Shown here in pieces: positions 22,223 to 32,051 of a stretch of 64,000 nt of DNA; position 1 is the stretch's first letter; every line of letters begins with the position of its first letter. The DNA is taken from the NCBI GenBank assembly GCA_963920525.1, contig OY986436.1:30659318-30723317 (forward strand). The letters are read 5' to 3'. Origin of the DNA: Dichetophora obliterata. Lineage: Eukaryota; Arthropoda; Insecta; Diptera; Sciomyzidae. The translations under genes and the position numbers were made by a program. The notes below the pieces were generated by a model that had not been told where the DNA came from, ran no database searches, and saw only the letters and a program-made list of their open reading frames with translations.

Positions 22223-24204
22223 CCTATCACAAGAGGTGCTATAGTCACGACTTGAGTGCGCCCAGAATTGGTTTAAACCATGTCTTATTATTTAAAAAAT
22301 AACTGTGAAAAAATTTAGAAAAAAGGTTCGAATAGTAAATAATAGATCTGTAAATCAGATATTTGGCTCATTTGTATTGATTATGAACACCTTATTTTTG
22401 TTATAAAAAAACTAAAAAGACTTTTTTTAGGTATTTAAATGCAATTTTATAGTGCAATTTTTTTAAAATTAAAAGGTATAACCATAATATTCTATGGGAG
22501 ATTTAAATATTAATATTAACATGCTAAAAACCCAAATACTATGTGAATATTATTATTACTGCTATGTTGAAACCAACGTTCTCCTAATAGTCGACTTACC
22601 TTTGTAAGTATCCACAATTGTAACCGTAATTATTTATTATTAAAGGATCTGTGAAGTTATTTTTCATGTGGGTCCTTAATATTAGCTTAAATTATTTTTT
22701 AATCTAATTCTCCAAAAAGTCGCATATATAAAAATTTATTCAGATTCTACGTAGAGAGCTGTTTTAAGACAAACTATTAACCTTAAGCTGGACATAACCA
22801 TAAACAAATTAAGCAGCAAATTTTTTAATAAAAATACCTTCAAAGTGGAATTCACAAAGCCGTCGATGATCTCTTTGTAATTTCTCATATCCTCGAAATG
22901 TTGCAATAAGATATAAATTCAAATTTCTTTAATAAAATTGTAAATTGTACGTGAAAATATATGAATACAAAAGTAATAACGAACGTGCTCAAATTTTCGG
23001 ATAAACAACATCAACAGACAATACATGAGAAAGCGTGTGTGTTTATTTATGAGCTATTTCTCAGAGTGTGCTGTAATCTCAGCTTTTTCATAGTCTGTTA
23101 ATAGTCCTCCCACATAAACAGAAACACACAAGCACCAAGCCACACTATGTTGTAGTGTTTAAGGAATTTGTTGATATTGCTGTTAATATCATATAAGTGT
23201 TGAATTTGTTTTGCCATTTAATTTTATGCATCCTTTTATATGCTTTAATATAAAACATGGAATACATTTTATACGACTTTGTCATGAAAAATTCTCAACA
23301 TGTCGCAGCAATTCATAAATAATGTTACACATTGTTATGCATGAAGTAGGGATATTGTTGTTATCCTTGCTAAGGTTTAGATATGTTGAAATGTCATTCA
23401 TTTAAACAGACATAATTATGAATTTAACTGCCGAGTTAAGTGGATGAATGGAAATTCTTGCTGTTTTCTATTAATATTGAAATACAATTTTTGAGCTTTT
23501 GATGTTAATTTGATAAATCTATTTAAACATTTTTAGTGAAATTTGGTTTAAATTTCACAAAAATGAGTTTCTTTAGTTTACCATCAGAATTAGTCTATAA
23601 ATCAAAGTTCTACTTTACTTAATTGCTTTGAACTCGCTTAAGCTGCATAAATACCGCTAAATACAATGATTTTTTTACAACTTTTAAAAACTTTTGTTTG
23701 TCTTTTATTAAATTTTTTTTTTAGTTTTTTTTGCAACTCTACCATTTAACATGTTTTCCCTGGCAATTAAATCCGCTTAAAATACATCATTTCCGTTTCC
23801 TCCTTTTTGGTGCGCCATCATTGTTCAACTACTTCCAAAATGTTTTGCTGTTTTCGGGTGGGTTCTCTCTTATTGTTGCTTATTTTTGTACAAATTTTAA
23901 TTTCTTCGTTGTTGCCGTAGCTGTTGCAAACTCTCCGTTCATCCTCATTAGTTGCCACTTAAGCGAATTCCACTCACATTTCATTACAATTTGTGCGCTT
24001 CGCCCATTAATTACGAGCCAAGAATTCTTAAGAACCAATTGTTGCCACTTTATGGCTAAATCCTTTGAACGAATCCTTTGAAAGCACAAAAAGTAGGTAC
24101 AAATATATAATAAAAATGTAAACTTTACCCAGCATACGCCGCGCCAAAGCAGTATGTTTTGTATTTTTGCTGTGTTTCAGTCATTTTAAATACTTTTCTT
24201 TTTC
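22223..24204. other. gene-poor, probably host sequence
   Basis: No transposon ends or recognisable protein. A 116-codon plus-strand frame at 23731-24081 has no family signature and I do not call it. Composition becomes more balanced after 23.9 kb, near the exon candidates. Confidence 0.35.
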
Positions 24205-24308
24205 TCATTTCTTTCCTTCCCTTCTTTGCCACGATTCATTCCTGCATTGTGCAGTAGTAGTCAGCTGCTGCTTGCTTCCGCTCGCTTTGGCCGCACCAAG
24301 GCATTCAA
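24205..24308 (-). CDS. candidate host terminal exon (weak)
   Basis: On the minus strand the sequence TTTATTTTACAG gives a strong acceptor just before 24308. The frame entered two bases in (GAA at 24306) stays open for 33 codons (ECLGAAKASGSKQQLTTTAQ, then a basic stretch) to TGA at 24205-24207. Length is short and no protein family is recognised. It cannot follow the exon at 25315-25539 in the same transcript, because that one ends in a stop. The two could be alternative last exons. Confidence 0.22.
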
Positions 24309-24403
24309 CTGTAAAATAAATTAAAATTTTGTGGCAACTACGTCGGTGCGTTCAGCACAAAATCCTTAACTTATCCTTTCTTATGCGAACCTACCTCACA
24401 TAA

Positions 24404-24601
24404 GGTCCAAAAAAGACGTCCAAGCATGTTTGGCAAAAATTTACGTTTGCCAAACATGCAACTCGTGGCTGCAACGTGCGACGACTGGTCCCGGCTTATG
24501 GCAGCAGGTATGGGCTTACCAGCGCGGTAAATATTATCAAATTAACAACAGGCGCTAATAGTGCCTCAGGCCAGAGGTATATCTTGGAAGGAGCAACATA
24601 A
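24404..24601 (+). other. GC-richer island with hairpin, open in two frames
   Basis: A 14-bp perfect stem GCATGTTTGGCAAA (24424-24437) pairs with 24446-24459 across an 8-base loop. Two plus-strand frames are open for over 60 codons without a start or known domain. On the minus strand a CTG/GTAAGC donor-like site lies near 24510. I cannot choose between a structured RNA, an exon or chance. Confidence 0.3.
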
Positions 24602-25314
24602 GAGCTAACACAGAGCAGGTAGCGTTGCAAGAATTATTGGTAAAAAGATTTATAGTTCAAGTTTAGGCGCGGTCGGCAAGGTTGTTGTTATAGTAAGCTA
24701 GTTATAATGAAAAATCAAATGTGTTGCATTGTAGCAAACTTTTTATGTGTTGCTAAACAATGAGGTTAAATATTATTGCAGTATCTGTAGAAGATTGGAT
24801 ATTGGAACTTTCACATTTTTTCAACAGCTCCTTATTATTATTTATTTACGTTATATCGTCGGCTTTGAGAAAAATTTTGGTTAAAAAATAGCACAAACAA
24901 CATGCGTTGCGGATATAATGGCACTTTAAGTTTGAAATGGGGGTGCACAATTAGCTGAGATTACAATTACGAATTTAAATAAATTAAAATGTTTAATATT
25001 ACTTGCACAAAAAACTAAGTATTATTTTATATTTAATAAATTGAAAAAATAACTAATTTTAAATAGTGCAAGCATAAAAATTATCAATGAGATACATTTT
25101 AACATACTTACTAGGTGTTGTAGTTGCTTAATAAGCGCGAGTTATGTTTCTCGTTGTTGCGTTTATCAAAAAAAATAATTTTCCAGCTCCTCAACTGGAG
25201 CGATTTTAAATTAAACAACTGATAATTTGTGAGATATAAATTAAACTGAACTTTTATTGACATTAAATTAATAATGAAACCTGTAATTAATAATACGCTT
25301 ATGTCTGTTTTATT

Positions 25315-25539
25315 TTATTTTAATTTGATTTTGCTGCTGCTGCTATTTCCCGGAATTTGGCTTGTGTGATGTTTGGCCTGCTTCTGCTTCTCGAGAATTT
25401 GGCTACTTGTATTGGCGTATTGTTGGCTTGTTTGCGACTGCATTTCCGGTGTCAATGAACGTATGCCCTTGGTGGTTTCGTGGGAGCTTGTAGAGTTGTT
25501 GGTGACGTTGAAGCGGTCAACGTAACTCGCGCAAGCTAG
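25315..25539 (-). CDS. terminal exon of an unidentified host gene
   Basis: On the minus strand, an acceptor (TTTATGTAG) preceded about 40 bases upstream by a CTAAT branch-point-like motif opens into 74 codons. The peptide has normal amino-acid use (YVDRFNVTNNSTSSHETTKG, then SLTPEMQSQTSQQYANTSSQ, QILEKQKQAKHH), ending SSSSKIKLK and TAA at 25315-25317. AATAAA-type motifs follow the stop at once. The peptide is polar, rich in Ser, Thr and Gln and probably disordered. A second AG four bases downstream could be used instead. The gene is not recognised. This is the best host coding evidence in the window. Confidence 0.5.
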   Translation of the reverse strand, partial: LACASYVDRFNVTNNSTSSHETTKGIRSLTPEMQSQTSQQYANTSSQILEKQKQAKHHTSQIPGNSSSSKIKLK

Positions 25540-26638
25540 CTACATAAATTGGTACCTTGAAGATGCATTTGAATTAGATTGCTCGCTCCAATAAACTTTA
25601 AAAAAAAAAATGCATATACTAAGTTTTGTCATTGTTAGGAAGATGTGTGCAGTGGCCACACCCGGGGTGGAAAAAAAATATTTGGTTATCCTTATTCATA
25701 TCTAAAATCTTTACAAAAAGTTTAAAATTTCTAAATAGATATCTATACTGGTGTGAAATCGGCTAAGGCGATAATTGATAATCAAAATCATCTGATACAA
25801 TATCATACAATTATCTGACAATAGCTTTTACCTATTAATCTTATGCGACAGCTTCTTAGCTAACGTTTTTATTAAAAAGCTAAACGTTATTGTATCCATA
25901 ACGCTTTAATTTTTTACTCAAAATAAAATTGGTGTCAAAAATAAAAAAAATAAACAATAATTTACTGAAATTAACAACTTCAAGTGTACTTCTGTGTATT
26001 CTGCACAAACCTATTCCAGTATACATATTAAAGTGAAATATTATCTTCATTGACAACCGAGAAAAAGAAATGCAGAAAATAATTTATTTATTCGATTGCT
26101 AAACCTTAACAGGTTTTATAGAAAATTTTGAACTATAAAATAGGATATTAAAAAATTCAAGGACAATTCAAAAATATTATTAACAAACTGAAAAGTTTTA
26201 ATAAATTGCTTAAATTATATAATTTTATTAAAGTATAAAAATAGAACAAAGTTAAGTCAAAACGATAATATCAGACATTATAGCAGGGTTGCGTTTTCAA
26301 GACAAACAAGGACATCGGCGGAGTCATGTGACAAACAAGATCTCATACTCAATAAAACACCACTCCAATAAGTATATATAATATATATCGTTTTGTCTTC
26401 CTGAAGCCTGTGGGATCCTGGCTTGACAGGGTGCTTACTCGACAAACTAGGTCAACTTCACCAAACCAATTTTCATAAAATGAAGAAAACTAGTTGCGAA
26501 CGCAGGCATCAAGACAAAATAGGCCTTATCGGCCTCTCATATTCATATATTACAAATCGATCTAATGTGGTGTTTCAAGAGGTAAAAACCAAGACACAAC
26601 CTTCATCGTCGACAAATGTATTCACATTCATCATGAAG
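25540..26638. other. AT-rich, presumably intron or flank
   Basis: Lies just upstream of the minus-strand exon. No further exon or transposon end could be supported. Confidence 0.35.
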
Positions 26639-26653
26639 ATATAAGGCAATTTA

Positions 26654-26806
26654 CATAAGCCGTTCGGAGTCGGCATTAAGCACGTAGGTCCAGTTCTCGG
26701 TCATTTGTGATCAAACATTTAACAACACGCACACCACAATTGATCAATAGAAGCTAGGTCAAAGTCCTTCCAAGGGCTGAAATGGCCAGTTTATTTTTTT
26801 ATTATT
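26654..26806 (+). mobile_element. 5'-truncated retroposon 3' end, 153 bp, with 15-bp target duplication
   Basis: ATATAAGGCAATTTA occurs at 26639-26653 and 26807-26821 as a perfect direct repeat. The insert ends in TTTATTTTTTTATTATT, a simple 3' tail. GTTCGGAGTCGGCATTAA and CACGTAGGTCC motifs inside resemble 3' ends of insect LINEs or SINEs. Confidence 0.65.
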
Positions 26807-26821
26807 ATATAAGGCAATTTA

Positions 26822-28729
26822 AGATCCCAGGATTAGGTACATTCAGATAATTTAGATGTTCATGCACCAATATTATCCATTTTAGGCTTAGGTTCATTTA
26901 TCCATTTAGACTGTTATATTAATGTGTTTACAAATATCACCAGATGCATCAGATATATGTTTGAGAGAACTTAATCATAATCAACGACGGTACTGCAGGT
27001 AATCTATAATTTTATGTTTGATTGAGTCCATGGATTCACTTAAGGATATAACATCAGATATAAAATTAAAATCACCGCAAGCGCTTCTAAGAGGTTCATT
27101 TTGCAAATAATAAGTTCTACAAAAGTTCATGTGGAGTAACTCAAAAGATCTTCTAGGATGAAGAGGAATATTAAATTATATTTTACTCAATAAATATGGA
27201 CTGTTAAATATCCATGTAAAAGTTTTATAATCCAACAAGCATTTATCATAATTCTCCGATTTTTTAAAGAAGGAAGATTTAAGAGTTGTAACCTATATTC
27301 ATAAGGTGGTAAGTGAAAATCAGTACTGCAATAAAAATAGCTTAAGCAAAACAAAACAAATTATTTCTGCACTGATTCAATGTCGTCTATGTAACAACCG
27401 TATCGTGGGCTATCGGACTCAACAGAATTATACTTCATATAAGAAGGATAGGAATCAATCTTACGTTTTATGTTAACAAAGTTCCAGAAGGATTAAGCAT
27501 CAGATTTGATGTTTAGTTTCACTTTTGTTAAGTAGATATTATAGGATTGTTTGCATAACTGTTGGTAACTGTATTTAATCGAGGTATAGCATCCAAAATC
27601 GCATATGTTATGTGTTTTTAGATTTTTTTTATAGTATTTAGATTTCAAGTTCCTCATTTTTCTATATTCATTTGTATACCATACCGGACCCGATGTCAAA
27701 GAGGCTTTCCTTTGCGGAACAGCTTTTAGAAAACAATAATTGAGCGTTCTATTAAAGGCATATACCGCATCATCAAGATTCTGAGAAGATGAACTTTTTG
27801 TATTAATATTTAGAATAGAATTCCAGTTTATATTGGACAAGTTATTCTTCAAAATCACGTAGTTTGCTTTTTTAAAGTTAAATTCAATAGGCGGTTGAGA
27901 ATCATAGTACTGCACAGATGGTTTTGGAAAATTTAAAATAATTTCTAATGTTGGATTATGAGAATCTTCGAGTGTAACCAGCGGATCTTATTAAGACACA
28001 GAAGCAATATTGCTTTCATAAAAAACCCAGATCAAAAAGGGCAAAGATCAAGCAAACGGTTAGTTTTGGTAAAGATGTAGTCAAGTTGGAACAGGCCTTG
28101 GATTGAGGCTCGTTCAAAAAATAATTTTCGGATGAACTGTCAGACGCAGGTAAAAATATTCCAGGAATTTCAGAACAGCAGTTCCATGAAACGTTTGGCA
28201 GGTTAAAATCTAAGGTAGAAAGGAGAGAAATATATGAGCAAGTAATTAAAAGGCTCAAGGAACTAAACTTAACATGAACACAACAGAATTCAATGTCCAA
28301 GGATTCTGGAATTAATAACTCTTCAGAGAAATGTGGCGCTTTGACTGCAATCAACACACCCCGCCTTTAAAGCAAATGCCAGGAATGGAGTTTCTATCTT
28401 TGCGGTATATATTAAATTTGTTGCACAGAATTTCAGTGTTTAAAGTGTTAGGTTTCAGCCAAGTCTCACTAAAAGCAATTATATTAAAATGAAGGTTGTG
28501 ACTCAAAATTAATAAATTATTTAGTTTTGTGTTAATGCCACGAACGTTTTGGTAAAGGATAAGGAACTGAAAGCAACAATCTAGTTTTTTTTGATTCTTG
28601 TTAAGAACCGGTAAAGTAGTCAAGGAAGTTGTAGGCCGGGGTCTAGAAATAAATGCATGCACCATCGTATTGTCAGGCCAAAACTTTTGATCCAATACCT
28701 TGTTGAAAAGATCACCAGGCAAAGATATT

Positions 28730-28740
<11 letters not shown>
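26822..28740 (-). pseudogene. CR1/Jockey-like LINE ORF2 fragment lacking the reverse-transcriptase core
   Basis: Read on the minus strand: part of the endonuclease (YQNVRGINTKLNNL, FSETWLKPNT, then GGV/LIAVK and DFNLPNVSW across frameshifts, 28640-28020), the linker (27915-27370, with WYTNEYRKMRNLKSKYY), then the C-terminal region (27330-26985, LPPYEYRLQLLNLPSLKN and NEPLRSACGDFNF). The catalytic palm with YADD is missing, so an internal deletion of about 1.2 kb lies near 27340-27370. It abuts an AT microsatellite on the 5' side. Confidence 0.8.
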
Positions 28741-28760
<20 letters not shown>

Positions 28761-28804
28761 CCAGTACTTTCAATCCTTGGTTCTATATATATATATATAT
28801 ATAT
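28731..28804. repeat. (AT)n microsatellites flanking one arm of an inverted repeat
   Basis: Two AT runs bracket CCAGTACTTTCAATCCTTGG (28761-28780), whose reverse complement lies at 28885-28904. Confidence 0.85.
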
Positions 28805-28882
28805 TATAAGTTGTGTTTTCACTTTCCTAATTAAAAAGGTATTTTGCTACAATCATATAGATTTGTGGTGATTTTTTATTAA

Positions 28883-29106
28883 AACCAAGGATTGAAAGTA
28901 CTGGATCTGAATTGAGCAGAAGGGCATGCAAAAGATCTGAATTGCAAGCAGATCTTGAAAATTTTCTGGAGTTGTGAAGTCTGAAGAACCGAAATAGTTT
29001 GTGATTGGCCTCTTGCGCATCCTCGGGTAACTGACCTAATGGGTACTATCGCTTTTTGAACTACATACGCACTGTGAATTAATATTTTATGTACAGTAAC
29101 ATGCAT
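28883..29106 (-). pseudogene. fragment of an unrecognised transposon gene, same family as 60474-61428
   Basis: On the minus strand it begins TVHKILIHSAYVVQKAIVPI. After a one-base frameshift it continues GQLPEDAQEANHKLF, RLHNSRKFSRSACNSDLLHA and LLLNSDPVLS. The gene at 60474-60869 has HKFLIHGPEIISHALLPIGE, LPKEAQEARNKDF, EHFSRKCSREDCNRDIF and SSEPILS at matching places. The shared pattern is therefore real, although I cannot name the family. Truncated on both sides. Confidence 0.7.
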
Positions 29107-29189
29107 GTAGTACTTATCATATAGTTCAACGTATAATTTTGCTGTTTCTAAAAAAAATTTTTTTAATAAGCGCTGCTGGAACGTTTTTA

Positions 29190-29515
29190 GGACTATCTGA
29201 ACAAGAACATGCTGAAATAGCGTGAAAAGTAAAGGGGGGGGGGGGGAAATGCATTTCTCTCAAGTGCTACAACCTTATAAATGAACCTTAGTGAAAAGTA
29301 GAAAATATACAGATATTAAAACTCTCTGAGCGAAAACACGCTGGAATGGCGTGAAAAGCAAAGATTATAAATATTGTAGGACTCTCTGAGTGAAAACACG
29401 CTGAAATAGAATGAAAAGTATAGAGAATATACATATTTTAAGACTCTCTGAGCGAAAACACGCTGAAATAGCCTGAAAAGTACTATATTTCGGAAAAAGA
29501 CTCTGATTTTCAGAC
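29190..29515. repeat. minisatellite, 61-bp unit, about four copies, with a poly-G tract
   Basis: Units starting near 29190, 29318, 29379 and 29440 share ACTCTCTGAGCGAAAACACG followed by CTGAAATAGCGTGAAAAG. A run of 13 G at 29234-29246 disrupts the first. Confidence 0.8.
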
Positions 29516-29893
29516 AGAGTTGAAAAAACTCGCTGCATAGCATGGGTTTTTTACTAAATCGTCAATAAATGTCGTGAAACTTCAAAACATTTATTGTAGT
29601 GATTTTTCAGTCAGTTTTTAGAGTGTGTATAAAAATAGAATTCTACGTCTTCATTTACGATATTATCGAAACTGTGTCTGTTTTTTTTAATCCTCGGGTG
29701 TACCGGGTAAGCTTTTAAACGTTAGGCTTAATTTAAGGAATTTGCTTACTATAGACTGCGAAAATTAGGGAAGTAAAATTATTAAAACAAGAAGCTGTTT
29801 CTAAAAAATGCAACTCTCTGTCCCAGTTATTACTGCAAAGATTTAAATAAATTTAAATAAATATTAATTGTACAAAAATTTTAATCTAATAGT

Positions 29894-30545
29894 ATATTAC
29901 TTACTTACTTACTTAGTTGGCGATAAGAAGTGGCCTTATCTAAGAATTTGCGCCAGCCATTTCTGTCTTTCGCTTGCTGGCGATAGTTGGAAACTCCAAG
30001 CTTCGTTAGTATTCGTAAGTATTCGTTACTCGCCATTGACACAGATTGGTCCGTAGATCTTACGAAGAATCTTTCTCTCGAATGCTCCCAAAGTCTTTTC
30101 ATCTGAACTGCTCAGCGTCCAGGTTTGTGATGCATAAAATAGGATGGGCATGATGAGCAATTTATAGAGCGTGATTTTCGTTCGTCGAGAGAGGGCTCTG
30201 CTTCTCAATTGCCTACTGAGCCCAAAGTAACACCTGTTGGCAAGAGTTATTCTTCGTTTGATCTCAATGCTGATGTCGTTGGTTGAGTTTATGCTGGATC
30301 CCAGATAAACGAAGTCCTTCACAACCTGGAAGTAGGTACTGTCAACTGTAACGTGGGTTCCAAGACACTGGGACTGTTTGTTTGTTGACACCAAATATTT
30401 CGTCTTATCTGCATTCACTGCCAGACTCATTCGACTTGACTCTCTTTCTAATCTGGAAAATGCTGCACTGACTTCTCGTGTATTATGGCCAATGATATCG
30501 ATGTCATCAGCATACGCAAGCAACATAACACTCTTGTAAAATATT
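29894..30545 (-). pseudogene. RTE-like LINE reverse-transcriptase fragment, 3' half
   Basis: Minus-strand coding for LLAYADDIDIIGHNTREVSA, then KTKYLVSTN, DFVYLGSSINSTNDISIEIK, RRITLANRCYFGLSRQLRSR and ASQTWTL, with the catalytic YADD. A frameshift near 30060 leads into the terminal NYRQQAKDRNGWRKFLDKAT. The 3' end is an (AAGT)n tail at about 29889-29905. Clade assignment (RTE/BovB-like) is from motif style. Confidence 0.8.
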
Positions 30546-30700
30546 GATCTTGTAGAATATCGTTGGATAGACCAAGTAGAGGACAATCTGACGAAGCTTG
30601 GAATTTTCAACTGGCGCCAGCAAGCGAAAGACAGAAATGGCTGGCGCAAGTTCTTAGATGAGGCCAAGACCGACATACGGTTGTAGCGCCAACTAAGTAA
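30546..30700 (+). pseudogene. second RTE-like LINE 3' end, head-to-head with the first
   Basis: Plus-strand coding for WIDQVEDNLTKLGIFNWRQQ and DRNGWRKFLDEAKTDIRL then stop, and an AAGT-type tail. About 110 bp are the near-perfect inverse of 29894-30010. The 5'-to-5' junction is near 30545. Confidence 0.75.
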
Positions 30701-31865
30701 AGTAAGAAAGTTTAAGTTTTAATAGCATCCAAAACATCTGAGCTGCATACTAAAGATTCCAGAACTGTTTTGAAACTACAAATTAATACTTTTCACTTAA
30801 GTTGTGATCACAGTTGTCAAAAATTAGTACATTAAAATATTAATATATTAAAACATTAATATGATAAATAAACATTATCATTAATAAACATTAACATTAA
30901 TAACAAGTCTAAAATTACTTGTTAAAATGACATAAATTATTTTCACGAAATTTGGAAAAATGAAAGATCAACTTGAAAGATGATATAACAATAAAGCAAT
31001 ATAGGCTTCGTGGCTATCTTAGATAAACCGTAATACGGGAGTACAATGTTCATATGCCAACAAGTGGATGAGCTGAGTCAAACTCTTAGTTTTTTTTATA
31101 TATTTCTTAGTTGTTACTTTAAAATAAATATTTTAAAGGAGGTTCTATTTTTAATAAAACAAGACCATGTAGTTATTCCAATTATTTAAATGTTAAGAAA
31201 ACTACCTTTCAAAACCGTTTACGGCTTAGGATAGGTCTAGCATTAATTATCTTTACCTTAGAGTCAACGTAGAACGATGCAGATTTTTTTTTTTTTACTA
31301 CATTAAAAACATATTTCTATGGAGTTCCTTCGAAAATGAAGTTATCTTGTTATTGCACTAGGTGCTTCAATTATAAATAAAACATTTTTAGTATTCTACT
31401 TAATGAAAATTTAATTTAATTTTCTATTGAAATATTTTTCATGCCTACACTAATGTCCTGCAATTCAGTTCTGGTTCGACAAATTCTTAAACAAAATATC
31501 TGGCTACCATATAAACGACAAAAGAAAAAATATAAAATAAAAAAAAAACCAGAATGATGTTTAAATTTTAATGGAATTTTATGGTAAAAGTGGCACAGTC
31601 GAAAATGTGTTGTATGTGTAATGTGACTGCAACACAATCATACATACAGCCACTCACAAGAACAGAACCACACAAAGAAACACTCTATTATAAAAACAAC
31701 AGCAACTACATGAATGCCACTACTTGTCCGTATTTCACTTCCGGCAAACATGACGTGCTGTCTATATGATTGCACGTTCTTGTTGATGTTATTGTTGTTG
31801 TTATTGTTGTTTTTGTTGTTATTATTGTTGCGACTATTCCACTTGCCGTTGTTGTAGCTGTATTT
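30701..31865. other. AT-rich, no gene or element supported
   Basis: A short ACATTAA-rich low-complexity patch lies near 30826-30905. Confidence 0.4.
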
Positions 31866-32051
31866 CTACATGTGGAGCAGCGCTATTATAAAACTATACT
31901 TGAACCAGCCTATACTTTGCTTTAACCGACTTCTTCTTCTACGTCTTCTTTTTGTTCGTCCTTTATTATTGTTACTGCATTCCGGTTTTAGTTTCAACTC
32001 GTCCTCATCGTCGTTACCGTCACCGTCACCGTTGTATATGATTTCAAAATT
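31866..32051 (-). CDS. candidate host terminal exon with basic stretch (weak)
   Basis: The minus strand shows an acceptor (GTTTTAG) at 32052-32053 followed by 61 open codons to TAG at 31866-31868. The peptide reads NFEIIYNGDGDGNDDEDELK, then a KGRTKRRRRRRSR basic run that could be a nuclear signal, then a short hydrophobic end. Trinucleotide-rich DNA could produce such a frame by chance, and the plus strand is open too. Confidence 0.25.
   Translation of the reverse strand, partial: NFEIIYNGDGDGNDDEDELKLKPECSNNNKGRTKRRRRRRSRLKQSIGWFKYSFIIALLHM

Noticed and set aside
23731..24081. 116-codon plus-strand frame
   Set aside because: Phe/Leu/His-rich translation of AT-rich DNA, overlapping minus-strand frame, no domain, no splice or promoter context.
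29190..29515. Regularly spaced repeats resembling a CRISPR array
   Set aside because: Units are adjoining and diverged with no unique spacers; a minisatellite in an animal genome.
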